A stretch of 64,000 bases of DNA from Dromaius novaehollandiae (taxonomy: Eukaryota > Chordata > Aves > Casuariiformes > Dromaiidae), in the NCBI RefSeq assembly GCF_036370855.1, contig NW_026991398.1, positions 2,604,001 through 2,668,000 of the forward strand, in the 5' to 3' direction. The translations under genes and the position numbers were made by a program. Below are positions 45,530-56,960 of this stretch, piece by piece. The notes under the pieces are model-generated. The model was not told where the DNA came from. It was given only the letters and a program-made list of their open reading frames with translations, and did not search any database. The first letter of the stretch is position 1; each line of letters begins with the position of its first letter.

Positions 45530-45980
45530 GCTGGTGAAGATCCTCCCTCTGCTCCCTATGGGGAAGAGAGTCCCCAGGCAATGCTGGACTCCACTTTGGC
45601 TGATGGGAGAGGAGCAGAGGGAGGTTGGAAGAGGCAGATGGAGCCTCTCAGGGTTCATGAGGGAGTTTTCCAAACACCAAGGCTGAGCCAGGGAGGGGCG
45701 TTGGGATCTTCCCCCTGCTGCTCTCCCAGACGAGGTCATTCTGCTCTGCCCCAGGTGCTCTCGTCCCCGTGCCAGTGGTGCCAGAGTAGAGGCTGAGAAT
45801 TCATGGATTCACAGAGGAGTTCTGGTGGGAAGGGATCTCTGGAGGTCTCCAGTCCAACCTCCCACACAAAGCAGGGCTGTAGGAGCCCTCCAGTCCCATC
45901 TGGCCATCACTGGACTGTGCCTGACCCTGGTTAGGATCCCCAAGCCTGCTCTGCTCCTCTTGTCCAGGCTCTGCAGAACG
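45530..45980 (-). repeat. Inverted-repeat partner of 32330-32795
   Basis: See the partner. This copy lies at the distal end of the OR-IV 3' flank, as its partner does for the OR-II/II' flank, so both are parts of one duplicated flank. Confidence 0.75.
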
Positions 45981-47668
45981 GCACCTCTCATCAGTGGGTC
46001 CCTGCCCCACCTGCCTTGCTGACACCCTCGGCTCCTGGCTCCGCTTCCCACATGGAGCAGCCCTGCTGTGGGGCCATGGACCGTGCTGGTTGGGGTGGGA
46101 AGCAGACCCAGCTGGACAGGGGTCACCACCACTGATACTGCTGGCACCTGTCTGTGCCCATGGACAGTGCTCAGAGGGACCCCAAGATGTTGGCAATAGC
46201 AGGAGATGTGTTTGGGGGGACACTAGCTCCAGCCTGTGGTGTTTCACTGAGGGTGCAGGAATCACTCTCCAGGGCCCCTTCCCTGGGACTCCTGGGTCCC
46301 CACTGCCTCTCCTGCAATTGCAGAGCCCTCGTTTCCCCATGCATACCTGGATTTAGTGCTCTACCTTCTGGTTACTCCACTGTGGACCATCCCTCACTTT
46401 GTGAGGCCCCACTCACTGCCCTCCCCCAGGTACACGCTGACCCTGGAGATCCCCTGAGCTCTCCTGGGGGTTCAGATTCCCCTCCAGAAGGATGGGCATC
46501 TCTCATCAGCACTGTCACCTGCGGGACAGCCCCAGGCAGACATTTCAGACACCATTCCCCATCCCCACTGGCACTGGTCACTGAGAAATGAGCTCTGAGT
46601 GCAGCCCTCGGTCCCTAACAGATCACCCAGGGACTCTGAGCTCATCCTCTTGAGCCCATGGAGTACGGAAGTAGAACACCAGACCTCTTAGTGATCCAAC
46701 CCCTCAAGCATATTGTTGACTCCATCTCCTGAAGAAAGGCCAGATTTCAGGCACGTCACAGGGGAGATCCCCTTTTATTGTGGAAATGTTATTCTGGAGG
46801 CCAGGACTGACATAAGGGTGCCCATTGCCTGCTCCTGCCTGTACTTCCAGGACACATGCACATGGAAACACAAGCCTACCACCACCAGGTCATGAGAACT
46901 CCTGGGCCATATCCACAGAGCACAGAAGGTCAGCATGGAAATGAAGAAAACAACTCTAAAAAGAAGAAGTCCTGCTGCTGTGCGGGGATGTGTCTCCAGG
47001 AAAGCTGCAGCCCCCATGGGAAGGCTGCAGTGAGGAAATGCCTGCTGTGGCAGTGGGGGGGATGATACTGTCCAGCACGGAGTCTGTCCCCACAAGCTGC
47101 TGCCTGACTCCCCTCCCCTCCCCTCCCCCTCCACTTGTAGTGTTGGGGCACAGGAGAGGGAAGGGACCAGCCCACGGTGACAGCTGGCTGCCACCCTCGC
47201 AGAAACGGGGTGTGAGATCACACCCTGACTGTGGCCAGGGGAGCTGAGCTCTCCTAATGGACACCGGACCCGTGGTCTCACCCTGACTATACTTGTCTGA
47301 GCCTGACTCTGTGCCCCTGAGGTTTCTTGGTGTCAGTGCTGAAAGAGATACTGCAAAGGAAAACTCTCCTCATTGCCCTGAGGGCATCCAAGGCAACTCA
47401 AACCAGGGACTCTGAGGTTTCCCCATTTCTGCTGGTGAAGGAGGAAGCCTGGCTTCCTGCTTCAACACAGTCTCTGGGTGAGACTGAAAGAAGAGATTCC
47501 TGAGGACGAGTGGCATGAACCTATTTTTTTTTTTTTTTTTTTTTTGCAAGAGCGTATCAAAGAAAAGTAAGAAAAAAGAGAAATGAACAACACATTCTTG
47601 AACTTTCTGAACAATACAGTCTTGAGGCCAAATATCCTGGGAATGATAAGTGGATGCACATGGGACAG
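45981..47668 (-). repeat. OR-IV 3' flank
   Basis: Reverse complement of much of 26098-27620 and 28743-30270, so OR-IV shares its 3' side with OR-II and II'. It contains a T23 run at 47523-47545 (A23 on the gene strand) not seen in the other copies. No gene recognised. Confidence 0.82.
46774..46779 (-). promoter_or_regulatory. Polyadenylation signal AATAAA of OR-IV
   Basis: TTTATT on the plus strand, 890 bp beyond the stop. The surrounding sequence is the same as at OR-II', including CATTTCCA before it. Confidence 0.6.
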
Positions 47669-48604
47669 TTATTGGTGCTGATCTTGGACCCACTGGAACA
47701 GTTTCCTCAGTGCCTCCTTGAGCTCCTTGTTCCTCATGCTGTAGATGAGGGGGTTCACTGCTGGAGGCACCACCGAGTACAGAACAGCCACCACCAGATC
47801 CAGAGCTGGGGAGGAGAGGGAGGGGGGCTTCAGGTAGGCAAACATGACAGTGCTGATGAACAGAGAGACCACGGCCAGGTGCGGGAGGCACATGGAAAAG
47901 GCTTTGTGCTGGCCCTGCTCAGAGGGGATCCTCAGCACAGCAGTGAAGATCTGCACGTAGGACAGCACAATGAAAACGAAACACCCAAAGCTTAAACAGC
48001 CACTAACCACAAGAAGCCTGACTTCCCTGAGGTAGGATTCTGAGCAGGAGCGCTTGAGGATCTGAGGGATTTCACAGAAGAACTGGTCCACTGTGTTGCC
48101 TTGGCAGAGTGGTATTGAAAATGTGTTAGCAGTGTGCAGGAGAGCATTGAGAAAACCACTGGCCCAGGCAGCTGCTGCCATTTTCATACAAGCTCTGCTG
48201 TCCAGGAGGATCCCATAGTGCAGGGGTTTGCAGATGGCAACATAGCGGTCATAGGCCATGACTGTGAGGAGAGAATACTCTGCTGAAAATAAGAAAAAGA
48301 AGAAAAAGACTTGGGCAGCACATCCTGAGTAGGAAATGGCCCTGGTGTTCCACAGGGAATTGGCCATGGATTTGGGGAGAGTGGTGGAGATGGAGCCAAG
48401 GTCGAGGAGGGAGAGGTTGAGGAGGAAGAAGTACATGGGGGTGTGGAGGTGGTGGTCGCAGGCTATGGCTGTGATGATGAGGCCGTTGCCCAGGAGAGCA
48501 GCCAGGTAGATGCCCAGGAAGAGTGAGAAGTGCAAGAGCTGCATCTCCCGTGTGTCTGCGAATGCCAGGAGGAGGAACTCGTTGAAGGAGCTGCTGTTGG
48601 TCAT
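47669..48604 (-). CDS. OR-IV: olfactory receptor, OR14-like, full length
   Basis: A 311-residue odorant receptor with an intact frame: MTNSSS with N-glycosylation site, GN of TM1, LHTPMYFFLLNLSLLDLGS, Cys95, MAYDRYVAICKPLHY (the commonest avian form, unlike DRF in the other copies), loop-2 cysteines, KAFSMCLPHL and NPLIYSMRNKEL. The acceptor (complement of 48632-48633) lies 27 bp before the ATG. It has Arg185 in place of the usual Leu in ILKLSC (ILKRSCSES), a charged change in extracellular loop 2. The TM3-TM4 region is nearly identical to OR-V, whereas the C-terminus (FQWVQDQHQ) and the 3' flank follow OR-II. Confidence 0.95.
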   Translation of the reverse strand: MTNSSSFNEFLLLAFADTREMQLLHFSLFLGIYLAALLGNGLIITAIACDHHLHTPMYFFLLNLSLLDLGSISTTLPKSMANSLWNTRAISYSGCAAQVFFFFFLFSAEYSLLTVMAYDRYVAICKPLHYGILLDSRACMKMAAAAWASGFLNALLHTANTFSIPLCQGNTVDQFFCEIPQILKRSCSESYLREVRLLVVSGCLSFGCFVFIVLSYVQIFTAVLRIPSEQGQHKAFSMCLPHLAVVSLFISTVMFAYLKPPSLSSPALDLVVAVLYSVVPPAVNPLIYSMRNKELKEALRKLFQWVQDQHQ

Positions 48605-50785
48605 TTGGTCCCACTGGGCTTTGGGGATTGTCTAAGGAGGAAAAGACATTGGCAAGTTAGGGGAGACCTTCCAAGGAAAAAGAAAAAAAATCTAATTGAA
48701 AATACTACTTTGCGTCTCTCTTTTTTGGGAGGATCACTGGGCAGGTACTTTGCTTGAGCTCTGATTTGTGCTGCCTGAGTGTGCTGTGAGGAGCAGAAGC
48801 CTCTGTCCATGGGCTGCAGAGGAGTAAGTCCTTCTGGACAGTAGTGGGAACATGGGAATGCAGGTAAACAGCTCTGAGTCTCATAATTTCTGTCAAATAA
48901 AATCTATTCATCCTGTGGAAGGGCTTTTCAATGTCTTCAGTACCTGCTCTAAAGAATGAGGGTTGATAAACAGAGTTTTAGGGATTTTTTAAATGGGGTT
49001 TATTTTCTTTTAGATGCCCCTGTTACCCCTGAGGAGTGTTCCTCAAAGGTAGAAATTCTCAGCATTTCTACTATGAGTCTTTAAAAACAAAAAGATTCAC
49101 TGCCACTTGGTGCAGAGCGAGGACAGCTTGTCTGTCTATTAGTCTTGTTCCCAGCTGTCCTGTGCTCCCACCTCTTTGAGCTGGGGGATGATCACACTCA
49201 TATGTTGCCCTAAAAAGAAACTAGCCACATCTGGGAGCAGATGAGTCCAGTTTCAAAGAGCAGATCTCCAATCTTCTCCGCCTTTCTCAGGGCACCAGAG
49301 GGAGGTCTCTACACTCCCCTTCTAGCCAAGGACACACAGGGCTCTTTTCAGATGCCCATATACAGCCTCCCACCACAATCTCCATGCTCTCAGCACTTCT
49401 GCAGCTTCTTTGTTTGCCTCTCAGATATCACAGAGATGCTGTGAGACAGCAGTGCCTTTCTAGAGGGCAGCTCGCAGCCTGGCAGGACCCAACAGGGAAA
49501 CAGTCAAAGGACCATTAGGACTGACGATGGGCTCTCCTTAAGGGACAGTCAGCTCAATTCCTAATCCCACAGACTGCATTTCCTGGAGCTGCACAGGCTA
49601 GAAAGGGGCTGCGGACACTCTGCTCCAGTGCAGACCCCTCTCTTGCACAACTCGCAGGGCAGGTGTCTCAACTGCAGCTGAAAAACCCCCAACCCCAGGG
49701 AGCCCGAGAGAAGAACAGGAGCAGCATGGAGAGGAGGGGAAAGAAGGAGCAACACCATGATCCTGCTGCCAAGGGAGGCAAGGAGAGAGACAGACAGGCA
49801 CTCGGGAAAGCCTTCACCTTACCCAGGTGGGCATGCTGCCTCCCAGACGGTGACATCGCAGGGCAGTCACTCTCAGCCCCTTTGTTGGGCAGCAGTAAAC
49901 TTGCCCATGGTAGGAGAGAAGCCCCTCTCCTCTGCCAGAGGTCTGGCTGCAGAGGAGGCAGCTCATGCCCTGCACCCCATGGCTGTCAAGGCAGAGACTC
50001 TGCTGGGTGGGAGAGGAGACATGGGAGGCTTGCTCGGAAGAAGCCGTCTGCATTGCAGGGACTGACCAAGACTTGCTCAAATCCATCCTGCCATAATGAT
50101 TGTTAGCAGTTCCCTCTCCTTCCCTGCCCATCTCTGCTGCCTGGCACTGTCCTTGCTGGCAGCTCTTTCTCTGTCCCAACATCTTTTCCCTGCCAGTGCT
50201 CCCAGACCCCTTCCCACCCTCTGTGTGCTCAGTTCTGCCCTACAGAAACTGCCCAGGACAGGACACTGGGCACAGGTATCTCTGTTCTCACAGGTCCTAA
50301 GGAGCAGGTCAGAAAAGCTCTTAAAAGGCAATAAAGGTGCTGCCAGTGCTGTCTGTCGGCTGAGGTGGGGTTGAAGGGGTTTGCTGGAGTTTCTCACAGA
50401 CCTATTGATCTCTGAGAGTGAAGGTTTCAGAGTCCATGTTCCTTGCCAAACCAGAAGGCTCTTTCCTTTTTTCTCCCTGCCAAAATTAGGATATATTTTT
50501 TTCTAGTTTTAGTAGTACTAATGAGCTTTTACTAAAAGGAAAGCTCCTTCCCTTTCCATTAGCCTTTTTTTGACCTTCCTCTGAAAAGACCCTTTGGACA
50601 TAACCTGTGCATGAGCTCGCACTGCTGACACCTCTGATCCATGCAGCACCTTCTCAACAGGAGAATGAACCTGTCCTGCCACAGGTCACTGAATTCATGT
50701 ATGAATCTGTCAGTTATAGGATGGACTGGGTTCAGAAAATCCCTCCAGGAACCTCAGTAGCATTGCCCTGAAGCCAGACGCTTAC
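48605..50785 (-). other. OR-IV leader and 5' UTR intron
   Basis: On the minus strand: donor GTAAGC (50785 downward), branch-point-like CCCTAAC near 48660, polypyrimidine tract and TTAG acceptor (AG 48633-48632). Colinear with the other OR introns. A TA-rich insert of about 50 bp near 50490-50540 is unique to this copy. No gene. Confidence 0.6.
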
Positions 50786-51103
50786 CGTGTCAGGGGCTGT
50801 GAAGGTTCCTCCCACAAGGAGCTCTCCTCTGTCCTCCCACTCCACACTGCCTTCCACTTCTCTCTGCCTTCTCTCAGCTCATGTCAGCAGCAGCAGGCAG
50901 TGCCCGCAGCCCTGCTGCTCTTGGCAGAGGAGCTGCTCCTGCACACAGCTGTGTCTGGCCAGTGCTGCTAGGTTGCCATGAGCTCCCTCCATCCCAGGAG
51001 TCTGGCCCCGCTCAAGGGCAGGGGGCCGGCAGATGTCCTCAATTTCTCTGTCCCTTGTGCTCCCTCCTCCTGGGAAATGTTCACTCAGGTAGACTAAAAT
51101 AAT
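50786..51103 (-). promoter_or_regulatory. Candidate non-coding first exon and promoter of OR-IV
   Basis: Same block as at OR-I, -III and -V: EBF-like TTTCCCAGGAGGAGGGA (51061-51077 on the minus strand), ending CACG|GTAAGC. The +6 base of the donor is C rather than T, a slightly weaker donor. Otherwise as for OR-III. Confidence 0.5.
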
Positions 51104-52450
51104 CACTTATTCTCCTTTGGTAAAGAGTGGAGAAAGACAGATTCCAACACTGCAGTTTATTTCATCAGAGGATGACTACCTATGATAGTGGAAATGTCCC
51201 ACTCTGCAAGGCCCTATTCCTGTCTCTTAACTAGGCAGGACACCTAGAAAAGGGACAAGAAGGGAGCTCATGGACACATGGTTCAGGTGTTGTTGCAGAT
51301 GAGTCTCCCTGGGTATCTCATGCCAGTTTAGAAGCCTCTGGGATGCAGTGGGATTCAGATCCCTCCTGTGAACCCCACAAACATACTGGAGGTGAGATTC
51401 CCCTTACCAAGCCAAAGTGAGCACAACAGAGGTGTCTGCATGGGAGCTCCTTGTCTATGCTCCCATTGGAATCACTGGAGATGGAGGGTGGGAGTCAGCT
51501 GGACACATACAAACACCTGGGGACAGCTGAAGAGGCAGAGGTGGTCCCAGGCATGTGCCAGTGTCTGCTTGCTCTGATGGAGCAACTATGAGACCCACAT
51601 CCTTCTGGAGCATCAGGTGGGGGCCAGGTGAGGAATCTTCTTGGTCGTCTCAAATGACCCTGGATACCTACTACAACCACAGCTCATCTCACTAGGAAGC
51701 TGAGACACCTGAAGATCCCAATGTTAAAAACAGCTATTGTGCTTCAGTGCAGACACTTCATTTAATGACACAGAAATAGGCCTGTGGGGCCATTTCAGAT
51801 GCCTGGGATGTCCAGGACAACCACGTGTCCCTAGCAGATACAGCATGGGACCTACAGGAAAAGCATGCCCCTTCAGAGTGGTTGCCGGGCCAGTGTCCCA
51901 GGGCATCTCAGGTTTCCTGCCTGTGCCCAAACAAATGAATCCCAGCACTGTCTTTAGGCAAAATCTGCACTGTCTGCATCCAAGTGCACTTCCTAAATGG
52001 GAGAGGCACATCACAGCAAGGTCTCTGCTCTAGTCTCTACCCTCTCCAACCCTTCTAGCTCTCCTCTCCCTGAATGTCTTCTCACTCCTCAATATGATAA
52101 GAACAGGCACTGGGCTCACGGTGTCCTTAGGGTGGCTGGATCACAAGCTGCCCAGGCCCAGGGGCTTCTTCAGTCACACCCTGTTCTACCTGGAGATTGG
52201 TTCAAGTCTGCCACAGGCCCTAAGGTGCTGCAGAGGCAGCTCAGGCAGCAAACCCCTCTCCTGGCATTCCTGCATGGCCCAGCTCTGTTTCTCCCTGGCC
52301 TTGGGCACTGCAGGGTTTGCTTTCTTAGGGGGAACCTCGTTTCACCATTACATTGCCACCTGCTATCTATGCCAGCATGTCACCACTTCCAATCAAAGTC
52401 TTTGCATACATGAGGTCTTTGGTAACATGTTCTCCTCTGACAAATCTTGA
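51104..52450 (-). repeat. OR amplicon upstream flank, copy IV
   Basis: Matches 2873-4170 in the same orientation. It ends near 52445, where the flank is cut before reaching a CR1; copy IV carries no CR1. Non-coding. Confidence 0.8.
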
Positions 52451-53160
52451 CAGCTCTGCCTGTTGTGGTGCTCAGGGCAGCTCCCCAAGGAGCACAGCTT
52501 TGCCTGAGGGACCTCGTGGTCCTCGGCCTCTGCTCCAGCAACAGCTGGAGCAAGAACAAGAGCTCATGGGCCAGGCCAACATCCCCCTGGCACAGTCCCT
52601 GCGACAGTCTTTGGTGCCCCATCTCCCCACAGCCCTCCTGCTTTGGCAGCCCCCACAGTTTCTGCACCTTGCCCAGCCCTGGCCATGTCCCACACAGGGG
52701 TCAGCACACAGCCGTCCCCAGGGCCTGCTGGGGTCTGGGCCAGGAGAGAGGCTGCCTAGGCCTGGCTCTTCCCCTCCATACAGGCACTGAGCCCAGCAGG
52801 AATGAGCTGGCCGCACAGCAAGACTTGCCCATAAACCTGGGCTGTGCAGCCAGGGCTGCAAATGGCCTCCACTCTCCTGCACCCGGCATGTCTTGCTTCC
52901 CCTCCACGAGACCTGGCTCTGCCCCACAAACCCACCGCTGTGTGTCCTCACCCAGGGAGTGCATCAGTGCTGGCCTGCCTGGCCACTCCTGGAGCCTCCC
53001 CTGTGCTCCCCGCAGGGCCCCGAGCTGGTGGTGCTGCTCTGCAGAGCGAGCGGGCTGTGGTGCCCCAGGGCCACGGGGTGACTCTGCACTGGCCGTGGTG
53101 GTTGGGGTGAGAAGCAGACCCAGCTGGACGGGCATCATTGCACCTGACAACCCCCTACCA
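52451..53160. other. Spacer between copies IV and V
   Basis: GC-rich junction sequence with overlapping frames (up to 247 codons) but no recognised domain. The right part (52980-53130) matches the common OR 3' flank near 43750 and 27610 in inverted orientation. Confidence 0.5.
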
Positions 53161-53785
53161 AGGGGTCTGTGGCTGCAGATGATGCTCTGAACAATCACAG
53201 GACATTTCAAATGGCTCAGGCTGTGTTCAGGTGTGTCCCGAGATGCAGCATATGTTTTTTCCATGAAGGTGGCATGAACCACTCTGCAGGCTCCCTTCCC
53301 TCTGCCTGCAGGGTCCCCACTGTGGACATCTGTCACCAGTCCTGTCACAGGGCAGACAGTCCCAGGCAGATAGCGCTTGACCATTCAGCACCTCCAACAG
53401 CACTGGGCACCCACAAGTGAGAGCTGAATGCAGCCCTCATTCCCTAACACAGCACCCCATGAGCTCATCGCCTTGGGTCCATGGAGAGTCTGAAAAGGAA
53501 GAGGCCTTTTCATGGTGAAAGTCCTTGAGTGCATTCTTTGCTCCAGCTTTTGGAAGAAGAAACCAACTTTCAAACACAGCACTGAGGAAATCCCCTTTTA
53601 TTAGAGACAGGCCAGCTCTGACACAGTGACAGACACATTCACAGAAGGCCTCTGGGTCAGACAGACTTGGTTTGTGCCTCTGGAGAAGTGGGATGAATTT
53701 AAATACCTCTGAACAAACATAGGTGCCCAAAGCACATGAGTTGTCTGAGAAAATTAGAAATCAGCTGTGAAGAGGGATGGGCAGC
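53161..53785 (-). repeat. OR-V 3' flank
   Basis: Reverse complement of 42945-43720 with small indels; the innermost part of the large inverted duplication. Confidence 0.85.
53597..53602 (-). promoter_or_regulatory. Polyadenylation signal AATAAA of OR-V
   Basis: TTTATT on the plus strand, 184 bp beyond the stop, matching the OR-III signal in context. Confidence 0.7.
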
Positions 53786-54721
53786 TTATTCCTGCTGAAC
53801 TAGTACCACTTGAATCAGTTTTTTCAGTGCTTCCTTGAGCTCCTTGTTCCTCATGCTGTAGATGAGGGGGTTCACTGCTGGAGGCACCACCGAGTACAGA
53901 ACAGACACCACCAGATCCAGAGCTGGGGAGGAGATGGAGGGGGGCTTCAGGTAGGCAAACATGCCAGTGCTGACAAACAGGGAGACCACGGCCAGGTGCG
54001 GGAGGCACATGGAAAAGGCTTTGTGCCGGCCCTGCTCAGAGGGGATCCTCAGCACAGCAGTGAAGATCTGCACGTAGGACAGCACAATGAAAATGAAACA
54101 CCCAAAGAATAAACACGCAGTAATCACAAGAATCCCCACTTCCCTAAGGTAGGAGTCTGCGCAGGAGAGCTTGAGGATCTGGGGGATTTCACAGAAGAAC
54201 TGGTCCACTGTGTTGCCTTGGCAGAGTGGTATTGAAAATGTGTTAGCAGTGTGCAGGAGAGCATGGAGAAAACCACTGGCCCAGGCAGCTGCTGCCATTT
54301 TCATACAAGCTCTGCTGCCCATGAGGGTCCCGTAGTGCAGGGGTTTGCAGATGGCAACAAAACGGTCATAGGCCATGACTGTGAGGAGACAATACTCTGC
54401 TGAAAATAAGAAAAAGAAGAAGAAGACCTGAGCAACACACCCTGAGTAGGGAATGGCCCTGGTGTCCCACAGGGAATTGGCCATGGATTTGGGAACAGTG
54501 GTGGAGATGGAGCCAAGGTCGAGGATGGAGACGTTGAGGAGGAAGAAGTACATGGGGGTGTGGAGGTGGTGGTCGCAGGCTATGGCTGTGATGATGAGGC
54601 CGTTGCCCAGGAGGGCAGGTAGGTAGATGCCCAGGAAGAGCGAGAAGTGCAAGAGCTGCAGCTCCCGTGTGCCCGTGAATGCCAGGAGGAGGAACTCGTT
54701 GAAGGAGCTGCTGTTGGACAT
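53786..54721 (-). CDS. OR-V: olfactory receptor, OR14-like, full length
   Basis: A 311-residue odorant receptor with an intact frame. Marks: MSNSSS, GN of TM1, LHTPMYFFLLN, Cys95, MAYDRFVAICKPLHYG, loop-2 cysteines 167/177/187, SY of TM5, KAFSMCLPHL, NPLIYSMRNKEL. Acceptor AG (complement of 54751-54750) 28 bp before the ATG. The sequence is a patchwork. FFFFFLFSAEY and CMKMAAAAWASGFL follow OR-IV, CADSYLREVGILV follows OR-II, and the tail VVLVQQE and 3' flank follow OR-III. It reads TGTRELQ near the N-terminus, where others have ADTR. Confidence 0.95.
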   Translation of the reverse strand: MSNSSSFNEFLLLAFTGTRELQLLHFSLFLGIYLPALLGNGLIITAIACDHHLHTPMYFFLLNVSILDLGSISTTVPKSMANSLWDTRAIPYSGCVAQVFFFFFLFSAEYCLLTVMAYDRFVAICKPLHYGTLMGSRACMKMAAAAWASGFLHALLHTANTFSIPLCQGNTVDQFFCEIPQILKLSCADSYLREVGILVITACLFFGCFIFIVLSYVQIFTAVLRIPSEQGRHKAFSMCLPHLAVVSLFVSTGMFAYLKPPSISSPALDLVVSVLYSVVPPAVNPLIYSMRNKELKEALKKLIQVVLVQQE

Positions 54722-56960
54722 TTAATTCCCCTGGACACAGGGAGATTCTCTAAGGAAGAAGAGACGTTGACAAGTAGGACAGACTTCTCTGAGCAAAACT
54801 TTCTCATAACCTCCCCCAGACACACACACATTACCTCTCCCTGTCTCGATAGTACTGTCACTGAGCTCCATGGCTTGAGCTCTGGTTTGTGCTGGCTGAG
54901 TTTGCCATGAGGAGCAGGGGCCTATGCCCATGGGCTCCAAAGGAGTCAGCCCTGACCTACAGTACCGTGTACATGGAAACAAGGGTAATCAAAATTTATA
55001 TTCCCAGTTCCAGTCAGATTTAATCCACTCATAATATTTTAAGGCTTGTTTTCTTTAGCTGGCTCTGTCACATCTTGGAGGTAGAAATCCTCAGCATTGC
55101 TGCTGCACTCAGAGGGACCAGCTGTGATTCCAGAGAGGCAAAAGGATTCCCTCTGGCTTTAGTGCAGAGGCAGGAGAGCTGGCCTGTCCGTCTTGTTCTC
55201 AGCTGCCCTGTGCTCCCACCTCGGAGGTGGAGGACAGTTGCACCCGTATTACACAAAAAAGAAATGACACCATGGAGAGCAGAGGAATCCACTTCCAAAG
55301 TGCCCATCAGCACTCATTCTGAGGGTGTGTGAGGCAGGTCTCAGCCCTCCCCTTCTACCCAGCAACACATCGGGCTCCTTCCAGCTGCCCCCATCCAGCC
55401 TCCCAGCAGCATGTCCATGGCCTCAATATCAAGGTGGCTTCTCCCTGGGGCACCTAGATAACACCCAGCTGCAGTGGGAGAGCTGGGCCCTTCTGGAGGG
55501 CAGCTGCAGCCCAGCCAGACACCCCAGAGAAAAGGCAGAATGTCCTAAGGATGGGGTGTCCTGACGAGAGAGTGGGCACATTCCCAGCCCCCCACACTGC
55601 ATTGCCCAGAGCCCCACAGGCTAGAGGGGCACTTGGGCACCTCACTGTCAAGGACACGTCTGCATGGCAGGACACGCAGGGTCAGTGTTGTCTGAACTGC
55701 ATCAGAAACCACCCTGCCCAGAGAGTCCAAGGGGAAGGACAAGGGCAGCATGGGCAGGTGGGAAACATGGAGCAATACCATGCTATTTGTGCCCAGGGAG
55801 GCAGGGACAGGCAGGCACAGAGGGGCACTCAGGAGTGTCTCCTCTCCTGCATGTCCAGCTGTCGAGGAAACGACTCCTGTCCGGGACCCCACAGCCTTGA
55901 GAGCAGAGGGCTGTGCTGGCTGGCAGAGGAGAGGAGGTGCTGGAACTGAGAGTTTCCTCTCACACTTTGAGCATGACTCTGCTGCCTGGAGCCGTCCCTG
56001 CGGGCAGCTGTTTCTCTGTCCCCACGTCTCTCCCCTGTCAGTGCTCACAGACCCCATCCCACCCGCTGGGTGCTCAGCTCTGCCCTGCAGAAACCTCCCG
56101 GGGGCAGGACACTGCCCAGGGCACCTCCGTGGTTGCAGGTGCTATGGAGCAGGGGAGACAAACCTTGGTGAGGCTGGAAAGGTGCTGCTGGCTCTGTCTG
56201 CAGGCTTCAGGGTGGAGGAAGGCATTTGCTGAGTGCCTCCCAGAGCTGCTGCTCTCTCAGTGTCCCTGTTTTGGAGCCTCTGTCCCCTGCCTAAACCTGA
56301 CAGACCCATAGCCATTTCACCCCACCCAAAGAGAAAAAAACTGAAAACACACTCATGACAACTCCTTCCCTTTCGTGGTTCTCCTGCCTTGACCTTCCTT
56401 TTGGAAAGTCTCCTCCAGAAATGTCCTGAGAGTGAGCTGGAGCTGAGAGCAGCCCTGACCCACACAGCACCCTCTCAGCAGGAGAATGAACCTGCCCTGC
56501 TGGGGCTTTCTCTTCCCACCCACAGCTTCTCCCCACAGCACCCACCTGGCAGGACCTTCCCCAGACCCCCCTGCCAGGGGTCTCTCCTCCCACCCACAGT
56601 TTCTCCCCAGTGCCGTGGGGAGCTCCATGGGCAGGCTGAGTGCTGAACCTGGCAGGCAGCAGTCACTGCTCCAGGCACACAGCACCCTGGGGTGCAGGGA
56701 CACTGCTCTGAATTACAGCCCTGGGCAGACCTGTGAGCACACCAGGCTTCACACCCCTGCCTGCAGCATCCCTGGAGAAGGGAGCAGGATGCCCTGTCCC
56801 TGTGACGATGTGGCAAGCAATCCCTGCTCTGAAGCATCTCCCCCTCCTCTGCAAAGGAGAAGCCAGAAGAGCAATCCTTAAAAATCTAATAGTTTGACTG
56901 GATGCATTTTAAGACATTTTGAGAAACCTCAGTAGCATTGCCCTGCAGCCAGAGACTTAC
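54722..56960 (-). other. OR-V leader and 5' UTR intron
   Basis: Minus-strand donor AGTAAGT (GT at 56960-56959) and TTAG acceptor at 54751-54750. Colinear with the OR-III intron inverted, though more diverged at 55.0-56.3 kb. A short internal duplication of the block around CACCCACAG at 56515-56605 is visible. No gene. Confidence 0.6.

Noticed and set aside
52447-53190. 247-codon plus-strand frame between copies IV and V
   Set aside because: It shadows a long minus-strand frame, has no domain, and its end lies in the shared OR 3' flank.
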